64,000 nt of DNA from Siphonodentalium dalli (taxonomy: Eukaryota; Mollusca; Scaphopoda; Gadilida; Siphonodentaliidae), in assembly GCA_032622095.1 (NCBI GenBank), contig CP136061.1, forward strand, positions 87,910,983 to 87,974,982, given 5' to 3'. The notes beneath the pieces were generated by a model. That model worked only from the letters and a program-made list of their open reading frames with translations. It did not search any database and had not been told where the DNA came from. The position numbers and the translations under genes were made by a program. Shown in pieces: positions 1-12,672 of this stretch. The number at the start of each line of letters is the position of its first letter. Positions within the stretch are counted from its first letter, which is position 1.

Positions 1-354
1 GACCATCGCGTAAACAACAGTATGTTATCATAAAGATCTACTATATTTTATCTGAACAAGAGCCTGGTTGTGTTACAGAAGACAGCACAATGCTGCTGGC
101 TAATCACACACAAATGGTATAAACGCTTTTTATTAGTTCCATATCAGGAATTCACCAACAAAGAACGCTCTTTATGTTTACCATAATAATATAAACAAAC
201 ACCAGAAAAGTAACTGTTTATGCTTTTTTTTTTTACATAACAATGGTCAAACATATGTCTACATTTTGATGTTCTTTCTGTTTGTGCCGGTTTTTGACGG
301 GTGGAAACATTTTGACAGGATACCCACCGCCAAGGCCTCCCGTACCTTTAAACG
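1..354. repeat. Left inverted arm flanking the piggyBac gene
   Basis: This stretch aligns in inverted orientation with 2994-3385 downstream of the transposase. Shared landmarks include CGCGTAAA near position 8, AACGCTTTTTAT at 122, AACGCTCTTTAT at 164-175, a block around 233-245 containing ACATAACA, and the inner block ACCCACCGC...CCCGTACCTTTAA ending at a TTAA (348-351). The match still runs at base 1, so the outer end lies outside the window. Either the element has terminal inverted repeats over 350 bp long, or two inverted copies of a TTAA element flank the gene. Confidence 0.72.
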
Positions 355-1072
355 TAGAACTGGATAGCTTCTATCTCATGACATAACTGGACTACTTTGT
401 GGCACATGAGGGGTTTCTGAATTATGACGTAGACAGGACACCGATAATGATGAATGTTCACTAATCCTGATATGGCACCAGAGATCAAATGGGAAATAAA
501 CAGTATCCGTTATCATGAAAGCCCTTGTTGCACTTCCATCCGAACTGTGTGGTGAACCATTGACCGATTTAATTTGGATATGGCTCAACATGAGCATTAT
601 GCCAAAGTTATATTTGTCTCAGGAAAACTACGAAAACCAACAGCGTCTGTCCGAGTGTGCGTCATTTCGTCCGTGCGTGCGCATTTTGGTTTGCGAACGA
701 TAACTTTAGTAACGTTAAAATTGTATTAATTTTCTGCGCATGTTTTATCTCTTTACTCCCCATAAGCGTCCCTGCACGCTTTTGCACTATTTCCACATAA
801 GCGCATGTGGACGCCTCGCAACATATCCCTAGACGCGCATAAGAGCGCGTTACCAGACTTCCTCACAAGCGCCCTAGAGCGCCACACTAGGCCCAGACTG
901 TACTAATGAGTTCGCCCCTATGCCCCCCGCTTTTGCTATGTTTCTAATCGAGACCACCCGGTTATGTCAACTCGTTATTTGCCTATCTAATAACAATAAA
1001 CGTGGCACCGTGTGCATCGCGCGCGACACATGCTGTGTTACTTGGGTACCATTCTAAGTATTTACGAACAAC
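355..1072. other. Region between left arm and transposase start, nothing recognised
   Basis: This is the presumed 5' untranslated and promoter part of the piggyBac element. No coding similarity, repeat or clear promoter motif was seen. Confidence 0.4.
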
Positions 1073-2750
1073 ATGGCTGCAACATTTTCGAAACAGCAAG
1101 TGATCGACAAGTTAATGGGAGATGATAGCGATTTTAGCGGAGATTGCGGTTCCTCGTCATCAGAAGATTCAGACGACGATTACTCTGCCCCTGCTACCAG
1201 CGACAATGTGACCTCCATCGATGATAGCAGCTTGAATAATATCCCGATTGGCTGGTCAAATAAACTTCGAAAGGTATCACTTCAGCCATTTACCCAAAGG
1301 ACAGGGCCAGTTATACCAGATGAATTCGATACTGATACAGCAACAGCTTTGGAATATTTCCATTTTATGTTCTCGCCATCGAAGTATGCCGAAATAGCCA
1401 GGCATACTAACAACTATGCCAAATGGAAAATGGAAGAAAAGGGCGAGACTGATAAATACTGGTCTGATATTTCGGAACTAGAACTTCGTGCGTACATCGG
1501 TATGAACATCATGATGGGTGTGAATGACCTTCCCTCATACAAGCAGTACTGGTCACATGATGAGTTTATCGGAAACGCCGGCATCAGCAAAGTTATGAAT
1601 CGGCGCAGATTTGAAAAAAATCACAGAATACTTCCACGTCAGTGACCGAGAGAGCGAACCTGCTAAAGGGACAGATTCGTACGATCCACTATATAAGGTT
1701 CGCGACATCATCGACTCATCACTAACAACATTGAAATCGTGTTACTTGCCTTCGCAATATATATCTGTCGACGAAGGAATGATAAAATGGACGGGACGTC
1801 TCTCCTACAAGCAATACATGCCGGCAAAACCAATAAAACGAGGGATCAAAATATGGATGATGTACGATGCCACCAATGCCTACCTGTTAAACTTTGAAGT
1901 ATACCTCGGAAAGCATTATTTCAAACCGTCTGGAAAAGGTCTCGGGTATGATGTGGTTACGTCATTGTCATCGGATTTGTGTGACAAAAATTACTGTTTG
2001 TTCTTTGATAACTATTTTACGAGTGTGCACCTCATGCAGGACTTACTAAACGATGGGTTTTACTCGTGTGGCACCGTTTGGCAGAACAGGAAAGGATTCC
2101 CGAAGGATTTACAGCGACTGAAGAAAATGAATCGAGGTGACTATAACACTAGGCAGGATGGCGAATTTCTCACGGCAACGGTATGGCAGGACAAGAAACA
2201 AGTGTTCACCCTTAGCACGATGACTGACCCAACGACAGATATCATGGCTAATCGGCGCCAGGGAAAAACAATTTTTGAAGTGACTCAGCCGATGAGCATA
2301 TTCATGTACAACAAGTACATGAATGGTGTTGACAAACATGATCAGTTGAGGATGACGTATCTCCTCGGTCGCGAAAGGAAAAAAGCATGGAAATGCTTCT
2401 TCTGGTTGGTCGCCAATTCATCAATAGTTAACAGTTTCATCTTGTTCAAAGAAACATCAAAGAGACATAATTCTAAGAAGGTGTTCACGCATATGGATTT
2501 TAGTATTGAACTGGCTCATCAACTGATTGCAGAATATTCTTCTAGAAAACTCAAAGCACAAGAAGAGCCACGTGCCCTCAATGTATCACCAGAAAACTCA
2601 AACGGACACGTGTCCACACACATGGGACGCAAGAACCGATGTCGGGTTCATCTGAACTCAAACGAAAGAAAAGAAACTGTATTTGGTTGCAAACTCTCCA
2701 ATGTTCATCTATGTAAGGACGGTTGCCATTTCAAGTATCATTGTAGTTGA
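1073..2750 (+). pseudogene. piggyBac-family (PGBD-type) transposase with one frameshift
   Basis: This is a DDD cut-and-paste transposase gene that would excise and insert TTAA-flanked DNA. The first frame (1073-1612) begins with an acidic Ser/Asp-rich N-terminus and reaches RRRFEK. At 1614-1620 a run of seven A shifts the frame; with six A the reading continues as EKITEYFHV to the stop at 2750, giving about 558 residues, normal for the family. All three catalytic aspartate motifs are present: SVDEGMIKW (Asp codon 1770-1772), FFDNYF (2007-2009) and GVDKHDQ (2331-2333). The C-terminus has the expected Cys/His-rich zinc motif ending CKDGCHFKYHC. Apart from the A-run no other break was seen, so the copy is young, or the extra A is an assembly error in a homopolymer. 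Confidence 0.93.
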
Positions 2751-2993
2751 ACGTTCCGAACAATTATGGATTATGGTTATGAGATATATAATGCATGGAC
2801 ATCACAGAGAACCCAATGTGTATCTACTGTATATTTCTATACTCAGTTAACATTCAAACTATCCAATTATATTAATTGTTCACGCAACACATTTCATGAT
2901 ATAATTTCAAATTTGGTGAAATGCACGATTTGACTCATTTATTATTTCAAACCAAATTATAACATTCAAAAACAAATTTATTGCGAAATATTT
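2751..2993. other. 3' region of the piggyBac element
   Basis: AT-rich sequence between the transposase stop and the right arm. It probably holds the 3' untranslated region; no other feature was seen. Confidence 0.4.
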
Positions 2994-3385
2994 TTAAAGA
3001 TACGGGCGGCGTTCGCGGTGGGTATGGTGTTAAAACATTCATATCCTTGAAAAACCACCATAAACAGAAGGAATAGTAAGATATGGACATACTTTGTTCT
3101 TATACCAATCAGAAATATGGCATAAACGGTATGTTATTGTCAATTTGTTCCCCTTTGTTATGTAAACAAAAGCAAAAAAATTACGTTTCATTGCTTTTGT
3201 TTAGATCTGGATATGACACACATAAAGCGCGTTGTTTGTTACTGTTTTCCTGATAGGGAAATAATAAAGAGCGTTTATATCATTTTTTTATGAATAACCA
3301 ATAGAATTTCGGTCTGTTATGTTATTTACGTACACCATTGTACGTCTTGATGACAATACACTATTTACGCGCTGATTATGTTTGG
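2994..3385. repeat. Right inverted arm flanking the piggyBac gene
   Basis: The inner edge starts TTAAAGATACGGGCGG and mirrors the left arm through CCCACCGC, the ACATAACA block, ATAAAGCGCGTT (3222-3233), TCAGGA and ATAAAGAGCGTT (3264-3275), to TTTACGCG near 3370. Parts near 3010-3180 also match 33130-33313 and 63860-64000 in reverse orientation, so this arm is shared with other elements in the window. The outer boundary was not fixed. Confidence 0.72.
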
Positions 3386-3442
3386 CATATGAGTTGAACT
3401 GTATATACATGATATATCAGTACACGGCATTGGTTATAATAA

Positions 3443-3545
3443 TTAAAGACACGGGCGTATATACATGTATGTTGGCGTTCATTCTGTTGATGCCGATTTG
3501 AACAAATATAAATATTTCTGCAACGGATGTCGCCCGTGACTTTAA
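3443..3545. mobile_element. Short TTAA-bounded hairpin MITE
   Basis: The left end TTAAAGACACGGGCG and right end CGCCCGTGACTTTAA are inverted copies, each carrying TTAA. It is non-coding. The end resembles the inner edge of the piggyBac right arm (TTAAAGATACGGGCG), so it may be a non-autonomous relative. The flanking string GCATTGGTTATAATAATTA recurs near 45824. Confidence 0.6.
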
Positions 3546-5439
3546 TAATGGTTGCATTAGTTGAAAATCGACTATAACCAAGATCGCTATTTGCGTCGTT
3601 TTAGAAACACCAGCGCAGTTATTATTATATTTTTCAAAAATATATATGTTCTTGAATGTTTTTGTTTTATCAAATCGCTCTAGTTATCAATCACCTTGAA
3701 AATTACAACTTTAGAAAAATAACGGTACTTTTTCGTAACGGAATTAGTTTGCCCTATACCCGCATCATAGCAATTCAACATGACCACCGGCATCATAGTA
3801 TATTAGCATGCCCACTTGACCAGGGGTGGACACGCGACAACTCAGCTACAGTTATGTATTATTGTTTCAAACCGCTTAACATTAAATGGCTGGTGTTACA
3901 TGCATGTTTCAGTTGGACGTTATGTTACAATTTGCTTGATCGAAGAGTTCACAAACTATTTTCTCAAACATGTTTGGTTTTTGAGTAAAAGGAAATATCT
4001 ATATCAATACAATGTGTACATTGTGCGGTCCTTTTTCTGATAATGTTGGTATATGTTTCTGGTGTTTCTGACGTATGTGATAAAATAGTGTGTAATCGTA
4101 CACCTATATACCTGTATATGGATTGTTTCAAATTTCTCTTATATTATATAATGCGGCTAAATTTTAAATGGTGATGCCATACAGTGTTTGCACGAAGATG
4201 AACTTCCAAGCACGACGTGTTATACAATAGGTGTTTTCGAAGTCGAAATCAAAGTTGATATTGAGTAATTAGACAACGCGCCATAAAACCAATGACATAC
4301 ACGTATACCTATGATCTAGCCTGCATCACGATTACCATTGATTTGTGCTAATAAATCAGAAGCCGTGCGGTATATACACGTAAGCATTACGCACTCTGGA
4401 AGCGGAACATACTTATGTATGTACAGCGAATTACCAATGAATAATAATTATAATTGAATTGTATGTGTATGTTCTATATTATCACTTCTGTTAACTGTTA
4501 CATTTGCATGTTAGTTTATAGTAATAAACAATCACAAACATCACTATTCTGAAAATATATTTTAAAACCTTACTTGAATTTCGTAGTGCGACATCGCGTT
4601 ATTTTGGCTGAACGAAATAGAGGATATCTAGCGTTCTGAATTGATACCGGACAAATATATTTGATTATTTTCGTGACCGACTAGCTGCACTTTTCGCCAG
4701 CGGAAATACATTTGTTCTGGCAGAAACAACAGAAACTCATTATCGCCAGAAACAATGTACATGCGTTGACGACAAGTTGGTCGCGAAATTAAGTCCTTAA
4801 GCCATATCATGAGATATTTCTGGTATTAATTATGAGAAGAAAACAAAACACATTTGCTTTGAATTGTATACAAAATACTTTTGGGAGTTGGTGACTTTCC
4901 AAAATAAGACGAGTCTAAATCCTGAACAAGGATCATTTGTATAAGACCTATTTTATTGTCACAATGTGACATTCGTGTGCAAACACGTCGTGGTCACTTC
5001 AACCCATGTAATCTGAGTAAATGATGAGATTTTGTATGGAATATTAAAAGCAACATTTCAGAGCTGACGAAACGCACAATACATATAGTTTGATATACTG
5101 ATATTGAACTAATCCCAACAGAAATGTCGAAGATACTTGCTTGCCCAGGGCTCTTATACACAGGTGTCGATTTTCTCATATTACGACACACGTCCCGGCT
5201 TACGGTCATGATCCCCAGTTGGAGCTGTCACTCCAACAGCCTACCTTCACTGCGTCAACACAGTAACAGGTTTACCACCATTTATGGAGCAACCTGATAC
5301 TTTCTGACAAGCCAAAAATTATGGGGAAATAGCGTCTGGTACTTGATATATGCCCGGGAACACACCGTCGGTATTATGTTATAGCTGCAGGGAGATGAAG
5401 GGGTGGCTTATACAGCTAGTGTGGGAACACTAAAGAGTT
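3546..5439. other. AT-rich region, no gene recognised
   Basis: Open frames here are short, lack recognisable motifs and show no convincing exon structure. Confidence 0.4.
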
Positions 5440-5765
5440 AAATATCTTATAAATATGTTCAGTGCGTAAATACAATTCAAGTTCGAAAATGGGTTCGGTC
5501 CGAATCATTTTTTACTAAGTTATGACCCTTTTTACTTAAAATTTTCCAAATTTGAGATTTCTCGATAAATTTAAATTGGGCTGTTTGGTCTGAAGGAAAT
5601 GTGTATGTTAGCTGTTTAGTGCCAAATACAGGTCTATGCTAAGGGTTTGTTTCGAATAAGTTTTACTGAGTTCTGGCCCATTTTAGAGTAAGGATTTTCC
5701 AAATTTGAGTTTTCTGGATAACTCAAGTTTTGGTTATTTGATCGGAACCAAATTTGATGTATGAT
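5440..5765. repeat. Diverged tandem pair
   Basis: Two related blocks share a TTCCAAATTTGAG(A/T)TTTCT core (near 5547 and 5697) and a preceding 'actaagttatgaccc / actgagttctggccc' segment. It is non-coding. Confidence 0.5.
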
Positions 5766-6454
5766 TTTTCCAGTCATATTTTGTTACCAAGAAGACCCTT
5801 ATCGCTTGTCCAGGATCATCTATAAATTCTGTCCTACTTTCTAGAAAGGCAATGCCCTAAATGAATCAAATTTAAAGGGGATATGTATATTATTTAAAGG
5901 GGCATTGTGTCCTCAGTACGTATGTGGCTTATTTCATGCTGTATTAAATTGTAATGATGTTGAGAAAATACTATTGTATAAGTTACTTTAATATAATAGT
6001 AAATAAAATGCCATACAAAAACACTCATTGTCGAAGCAGTCAGTTGCTATTTGCAATATTGAAATACAGTATATCGAGTTTGAATATACAAGCTCTGTTT
6101 AGTTGTTTTGAACAGAAAATTAGCTATGTGATTTTATTTATATATTACTTTTATAATAAAATACAGGTAGCCCACAATCGTGCTACAATAAAGTAACCCA
6201 GTAAGTCATGAGTGTTTGTGAACCTGATTCTTTTCATGCAACTTTGTCTTGCGTGGGTTCGTGGAACTGGTTGTAATGAACATATTCTTTCTTAAACAAT
6301 TAATGAATTTCTTTGCATATATATAGCATGGACACCAGTCAGAATAATTTTATTGGTGCCAACAACAATATCAGAAGGTGTATTAAACCATTCGCAATGA
6401 ATGTGTTATATAATTATTGTTTATTGACCTCCAAGTATGAAGAGCTAACGAGTT
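5766..6454. other. No feature recognised
   Basis: AT-rich sequence with only short open frames and no motif seen. Confidence 0.35.
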
Positions 6455-7350
6455 ATGTGGCTTATATTAATACCTATACAGTGAAAAATGGGTGGCATAC
6501 AAAGTCAAATATAACTCTTTTGAGTAGTACTCATTAGGGGCAATAGCCTAACCTGTATATGCAATGCGTTGAAACCAGTTATTAGGGAGACATATATAAC
6601 GAGCACGTACGTGTCTCCATAATCACGGTTTATCACCTATCAGTTAACTTGAGAAAGTTAATATTCCCACAATACCCGCGTGTGGCTTCTATATATATAT
6701 GGACACGTATTTATATATATACAATAAATAAGTTGGTGGCAAAAATAGCCAAATATTACTCTTTTGAGTCGCAATCATTGGGGATAATAACATAACGTGT
6801 ACATATGCAATACGTTGCAGAAACATACATGCATGCTGGTTATCTTTGTCTCCTTAATAACGGTTTATTACGTATAAGTTAATCTGAGAAAGTTAATATT
6901 CACACAATACCCATATAGTGGCTTCTATAGACACGTATGTATATCAATACAGTAACAAATGAGTGGCATACAAAACAAATATAACACTTTTGAGTTGTAA
7001 TCTTTAAGGACAATAACCTAACATGCATATGCAATGCGTTGAAATCCGTCAATAGGGAGACACATATAACCAGCATGTACGTGTCTCCCTAATCATGGTT
7101 TATTACATATCAGTTAATTTGAGAAAGTTAATATTCCCACAGTGTCCACTATGTGGCTTCTATGGACACGTATTTATACCTATACAATAACAAATTGGGT
7201 GGCATACAAAGTCAAATATAAGTCTTTGAGTTGTCATCATTAGGGACAATAACCTAACGTGTATATGCAATGCGTTGAAAACAGTTATTGGGGAGACATA
7301 TATAACCAGCGTGTACGTGTCTACCTAATCACAGTTTTTTACCTATCAGT
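6455..7350. repeat. Satellite-like tandem array, about 230-bp unit, four copies
   Basis: The phrase gtggctt(c)tat recurs at 6457, 6682, 6918 and 7153 (spacings 225, 236, 235). Each unit carries 'ggtggcatacaaagtcaaatat', 'tatgcaatgcgttgaaa', 'agggagacatatataac' and 'tgagaaagttaatattc' in the same order. Units differ by scattered substitutions. Related phrases ('ctccctaatgtggcttc') recur near 17835. Confidence 0.85.
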
Positions 7351-7779
7351 TATCATTTATTATATTAACTCGCCACGTTATAGTACGGGGGGAAAAGTCA
7401 TATTGTACTCCCAAATGTCATATTGGACTCCCGAGTGTACAAGTGCCACGTTATATTGGGACTCTGTGACGTAACGAATTACCTATTGCGAAATAAACTG
7501 GTGAAATTGTGATGCGCGTACAACAGATTTAGCAAACGTTTCACTTCCGCGTTGAGTATTTTTTATTGCCGTGTTTACTGTTCCAAATCAAATCATGCAT
7601 ACTGTGTGTTTCGTCATCACGGTTTCTACAAATAAAATGCGAGCGCACAATATCCATGTAACTTGTTAGTTTTTTATCATTCTACATTTATATATATCTG
7701 ATTTAAAAAATAAAACGATGAAAATACTAGGCACACACACATAGTAACATACTGGTATATAAGACTTTTATCAAAGTCG
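7351..7779. other. No feature recognised
   Basis: Non-coding sequence with no repeat structure noticed. Confidence 0.3.
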
Positions 7780-8560
7780 GAATGTCATTTTGAAAAGATA
7801 AGAGATCACCCATGACTATCTTTAAACGATTTAGAATTTGGAAAGTTGACGCATAATTTGGTCGCCTATTATAAAAAATAACCAAAAACAACCATGTCAT
7901 CGATGACCTTTCACCTATTAAATGGCGATCGCGATCTTTAAAAAAAATCGTATTAGTAGCGAAAACAGGAATGCATGTTTACATAGCACGTGTCTAATTA
8001 TGCCAGCTAATGGGATTTTATATTCGAGAACAGTTGAAGCTGCTTTCACAGACCTGCGGCGGACGCACAAGGCCAACGCTACCGGGTTTGTGGCTGACCA
8101 CTGGCACTGCGCATAAACCGATAGCCGCAGACACTGCCCGCATGTGTCAGCCGCAGGTCTGTGAAATCAGCTTTAACTTCAGACAGACAAAATTGCGACT
8201 ACGACCTCCAAGTCATCTGGCCATGTGAACGGGTTCCAAACAATTATGTTTCGAGTGAAAAGGTCAGAGGTAGCAAATTACTCTAAATGACGCGGAACGT
8301 GAAATGTTGACGCATCATTTTGTCGTATATTGCAATTTTAGAAGATATGAACACTTCAATTAAAACAAGTTGTAAATTTTCAATGAGCTTCCCACAACAA
8401 TCATGTGATCGATTTTGCAAAAAAAATGTATTGGTAATCGCATTAGCTCAAATATGACTGTACGATTACACACCACATGTCCCAATTAGGCCAGATAAAG
8501 GGATTTTATAATCGACAACGGTTAAACCACAAGACAGACCACCACACTGTTGGTCCAACC
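7780..8560. repeat. Diverged direct duplication, about 461 bp apart
   Basis: GTTGACGCAT occurs at 7845 and 8306, followed in both copies by a poly-A/'tcgtatt' stretch, 'catgtc(t/c)caatta', 'gccag(c/a)taa(t/a)gggattttat' and a 'cgagaacagtt / cgacaacggtt' segment. Copies are heavily diverged. The first carries the extra hairpin at 8034-8183. Confidence 0.6.
8034..8183. repeat. Inverted repeat around CTTTCACAGACCTGCGG
   Basis: The left arm (near 8036-8070) reads aagctgctttcacagacc and continues tgcgg; the right arm (near 8150-8183) is its reverse complement with a few changes. About 80 bp lies between. The right end continues into a segment also present in the second duplicate, suggesting a hairpin insertion. 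Confidence 0.6.
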
Positions 8561-9136
8561 AAATTGCGACCACGCCCTTTAGGCCATGTGTACGTGTGAA
8601 CGGGTCCCAAACCATATTCTTGCATATGGCGAAGTCCACCCGTTATGTGTGTACACCTCCTTTGGTAAGAAATACTGCTGACCTTGTGATTTTGATTGCG
8701 AATTATAAATGTTATACCTAAACAGAATACAACCAAAGCATATTATGCAATCTGATTGTTAACATTTATGAGGCCTGATAACCCTGACTAGATCACAGGA
8801 CGTATAACTGTTATATTTATATATTTACATACACCTGATATCTCTTCCGATTTCCCCATAGCGTTACGGTAGACACGCCCCCTTATTCAATGCGTTCATA
8901 AATCTATGAACGTAACGTCACTTTCAATGTCGTTCATAGGTTTATGAACACATTGTTCCCGGAAATCACCGGGGATTGTTGGACATTACCGACTGCTTGA
9001 GTATCTAGTCAGCCAATACGCCAAGGATTTGATAGCAAACAATATGTAATCGAGGTTCACGATTGGATGGCTTGTGGCATCTGATCGCGAGCACGGGTGG
9101 CACAAGATGTTCGGTTGACTATCAGAATGTTGGTTA
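8561..9136. other. No gene recognised; small ATGAAC hairpins
   Basis: Near 8890-8950 two copies of a 'gttcata(a/g)(a/g)t(c/t)tatgaac' palindrome lie about 45 bp apart. Nothing else was identified. Confidence 0.35.
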
Positions 9137-9345
9137 TCATATAATTCCATAATATGTCAGATATAGCGAATTATCGAAATATGAAATACAACGAAAAAGC
9201 GAAATATGAAAATACAGCGAAATAGCACGAAAAATCGAAATAGGAAAATACAGCGAAATAGCGAAATAGGGCGAAATATAGAGCAAAATATAGAAATAGG
9301 AAATTATTTTTATAAACGAAATAACGGACATATTTGAAAAAAGTG
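9137..9345. repeat. Low-complexity GCGAAATA short tandem repeat
   Basis: Irregular 8-to-10-bp units of the type gcgaaata(g/t) cover this stretch. Frames across it give only periodic Tyr/Phe/Ile/Ser peptides. Confidence 0.75.
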
Positions 9346-9404
9346 TTTTTGACTTAATAACGGACATATTTGGAGAAGTGTTTTAAAGAGCGTAAGTATA
9401 TAAA

Positions 9405-9565
9405 TATGAATAATAAACGGCGGACTCAACGTGGTCATGGGTTTTGACTGCGATAAAAAATCAGCAAACTCCGCATGAACCCCTTTGGGGTTTATGCAGT
9501 TTGCTGAATTTTTCTCGCGGTCAAAATCCCATGACCACATTGAAACCGCCGTTCATTTATTATAT
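9405..9565. mobile_element. Fold-back MITE (AATAAACGGCGG ends)
   Basis: The left arm runs aataataaacggcgg, then acgtggtcatggg, then ttttgac and gcaaact; the right arm is its near-perfect reverse complement with 'aaaccccaaagggg' at the loop. The family was not identified. Confidence 0.7.
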
Positions 9566-10169
9566 AAAACAAAGTGCACCATTCCAAATTTCATGCATAG
9601 AAACAAGTTTTATTCCACACCGAGATGCCAGGCCAGATGGCACTGAGTAAAATTTTATTCCATAAAATTATATGGATAGCATACACACACTGTTTACATT
9701 TAAAACATTACATGTTTCTGAAATACGCTCAAATTCTTTCATCCTATCTGTGGTTCTACGTAACTCTGGGTGAGAATTTCACACTATATGTGCCATGAAT
9801 ATGAATGAGCTAAGATCGCATGTAGTAACATCATGATTTATAATGGAATATGCAATGGTTTGAATGTAATCAATTTCAATTGGGGGAGGGTCCGGGAGGG
9901 TGCGCGAGATCTTTTTTTGGATTTACAGCTGGGAGTTACCGTTCAAATCTCGAGATTAACGGGGTCTTTATTGGTGTTATATGGTGCTGGCAGGTTCATT
10001 TAATGACAAAATTACGATTAACCAATTAAGCTGGATAAACAACACATGTGGCGGCACACGTCGGTTTCATTTGCGGCCCAACCAAATATACCACATGTAA
10101 TTTCATTAGGTTGTCGCTTGAGGGACCTAGCAGCAATAATACGCATCGTAGCATTGATCTTGGTTACGA
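9566..10169. other. No feature recognised
   Basis: AT-rich non-coding sequence before the nested transposon block. Confidence 0.35.
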
Positions 10170-10829
10170 GCACTTTTGGGGTCCGTGAAGTTGGATCGAA
10201 GTTCGAAGTTCGAAATTCGGTAGAGATTCGACCCCCACTTTTGTTTGCCTCAAATGCATTGTTGTGTTCCAATTCGTGCTCCCCTGCTCGAATTTTGGGT
10301 CAAAAGTTATTTTTTTTCACTTTTTCTGAGATACTGCTGGACTTGGAAAATTTAGCCACGGCGCTGGACTTTAGCCTTCAATATTAAGGTGCCGAAGGGA
10401 AGTGGCATTATTTATGGCTGGATTGAGCTGAAATTTGGTATGTTTGATACTTTCCATAAGAGAATCAAGCAAACTAACGCTCAGCTTCGAGAAATTACTC
10501 GATCTATAGGTTTGAATTTCAATCTGGGCGAATTTCGATCTGGATTGAAGTTCGAAATTCAGATTGAAATTCGACCCCCACTTTTGTTTGCCTTAAGTGC
10601 ATTGTTGTGTTCCAATTCGTGTTCCACTGCTCGAATTTTGGGTCCAAAGTGATTTTTTTCACTTTTTCTGAGATACTGCTGGACTTGGAAAATTTAGCCA
10701 CGGCGCTGGACTAACGCTCAGCTTCGAGAAATTACTCGATCTATAGGTTTGAATTTCAATCTGAATTTTAATCTGGGCGAATTTCGATCTGGATTGAAGT
10801 TCGAAATTCAGATTGAAATTCAAACCTAT

Positions 10830-11275
10830 AGATCGAGTAATTTCTCGAAGCTGAGCGTTAGTTTGCTTGATTCTCTTATGGAAAGTATCAAACATGCCAA
10901 ATTTCAGCTCAATCCAGCCATAAACAATGCCACTTCCCTTCGGCACCTTAATATTGAAGGCCAAATTTTCTACGTCCAGCGTCGTGGCTAAATTTTCCAA
11001 TTCCAGCAGTATCTCAGAAAAAGTGAAAAAAATCACAAAAAAAAGTGGGGGTCGAATTTCAATCTGAATTTCTAACTTCAATCCAGATCGAAATTCGCCC
11101 AGATTGAAATTCAGATTAAAATTCAAACCTATAGATCGAATCATTTCTCGAAGCTGAGCGTTAGTTTGCTTGATTCTCTTATGGAAAGTATCAAACATAC
11201 CAAATTTCAGCTCAATCCAGCCATAAACAATGCCACTTCCCTTCGGCACCTTAATAGCGCCGTGGCTAAATTTTC
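10830..11275. repeat. Inverted copies of the Mutator-like internal module
   Basis: The plus-oriented module at about 10385-10830 is followed at once by two minus-oriented copies ending near 11260. The junction at about 10780-10830 is itself a palindrome of 'gaatttcaatctg' units. A 244-codon frame on the minus strand here is only a by-product of the repeat. Confidence 0.75.
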
Positions 11276-11717
11276 CAAGTCCAGCAGGGGGGGGGGGGTC
11301 GGAAAAAATTCCAGGCACGTATGATGGGGTGGGTGGGTGGGTGTCTCTCGGTCCAAAAAGCTGTTTTTTCCATGTGCCAATTTTTTTTTCCATTCCTGCT
11401 ATTGAGTCTTATTTTGATGTGTTTTGAACACAAACAGGTCATATATAGTTAATAGTAATGCTATACTATATATAAAGGTTATCAGTAGTTGGATCAGTTG
11501 CACAATGGCCAACAATAACCCAAATTCAACTTGATAGAACTAGAAACTGCGCTATTGGAAAATTTAATTTAATCAGGATTCCATCTACTGATACAACAAA
11601 ATAAGAATAACTATGCAGAACTCAGCTGAAAATAAGCAATCAAATGAAAGCACATTTGACCATATGAGACATGGAAATAAAGATATAATAAATAATGGAA
11701 TAAAATAGACTTTTGAC

Positions 11718-12263
11718 CAGGGGGGGGTCGGAAAAATATTTCAGGCACGTATGGCATTTTTTCCCTTTCGATCATTTTTTGTACCCACCCACCCCCACCG
11801 CCAATTTTTTTTCCGTTTTCGGCAGTTTTTTCCGACCATTTTTTGACACCCACCCCCCTTTTAACACTAAAACAGAGATTTGCGGGGGGAAATTCACTGT
11901 AAACAGCTGTATATGAATTTCTGTGCATGCTATTTATCATGGATGTTAACATGGACACGAAATAGGAATGAGTCATTTTGAGGTCATTCGGCCAAAAAAA
12001 CATGGCTGCCAGCGGCCATCTTGGATTTCAAAATTTGCAACAAAATACAACACGATAACTGCCTGCAGTCAGTTTACCAGTTAGAATTACATTATTTCTC
12101 TCATTCAAAGTGGTTTTGAAGCCCAACTCATTGCCAAAACACTAAAAAACAAGCAGGAATTTTTTTTTTTTAGTTGCGGAAAAAATTGCTTGTTGGTGGC
12201 TTTGACCACCCACCCACCCCGGGATACGTGCCGGAAATATTTTTTTCACCCCCCCCCCCCCTG
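11718..12263. mobile_element. Second CAGGGGG-ended element nested in the first
   Basis: It starts CAGGGGGGGGTCGGAAAAAT and ends in a C run followed by TG, with CAGGCACGTATG near the left end and its inverse near the right. The 7-bp duplication ttttgac is at 11711-11717 and 12264-12270. Same family as the surrounding element, 546 bp, non-coding. Confidence 0.75.
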
Positions 12264-12672
12264 TTTTGACAACATAAAACATAAAATCTTAAGAAATAAA
12301 TTGAAGGCCAGCCGGGCCAGCTTGAACAATTTCAAATTGTTTTCCAAGTTAATGTGGATCAGCTTGTAATGTTGATCACACTAACACAGATTTTATCGTC
12401 ACTGATATCGTGAGCAAAAAAGAAGTGAGATTGGGCTATCCATCCATATTATTCCCAATTATTACGAAGCCTATTACTTCAAGCAGTGGCTACCAGCCTG
12501 CCATTACACGCTATAACATGTTTCCTCAGTTCTGGTTTCTGAGATGCACCAAGAAGAGTCACGCGGGTATATCATGGTTGTGTTTGGTATTAGCATTATT
12601 CTTCAAACTGGGATAAACTGGGATGAACAGTTGTATTTCCACATGTTTTGATAAACAATTTGGTTCCAGCAA

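Noticed and set aside
10190-10230. GTTCGAA-type words as a tRNA or SINE B box
   Set aside because: They belong to the tandem GAAGTTCGAAATTC units of the Mutator-like element; no A box or cloverleaf.
10659-11393. 244-codon minus-strand frame
   Set aside because: It runs across two copies of the Mutator-like internal repeat and repeats the same peptide; the same module reads differently in other copies.
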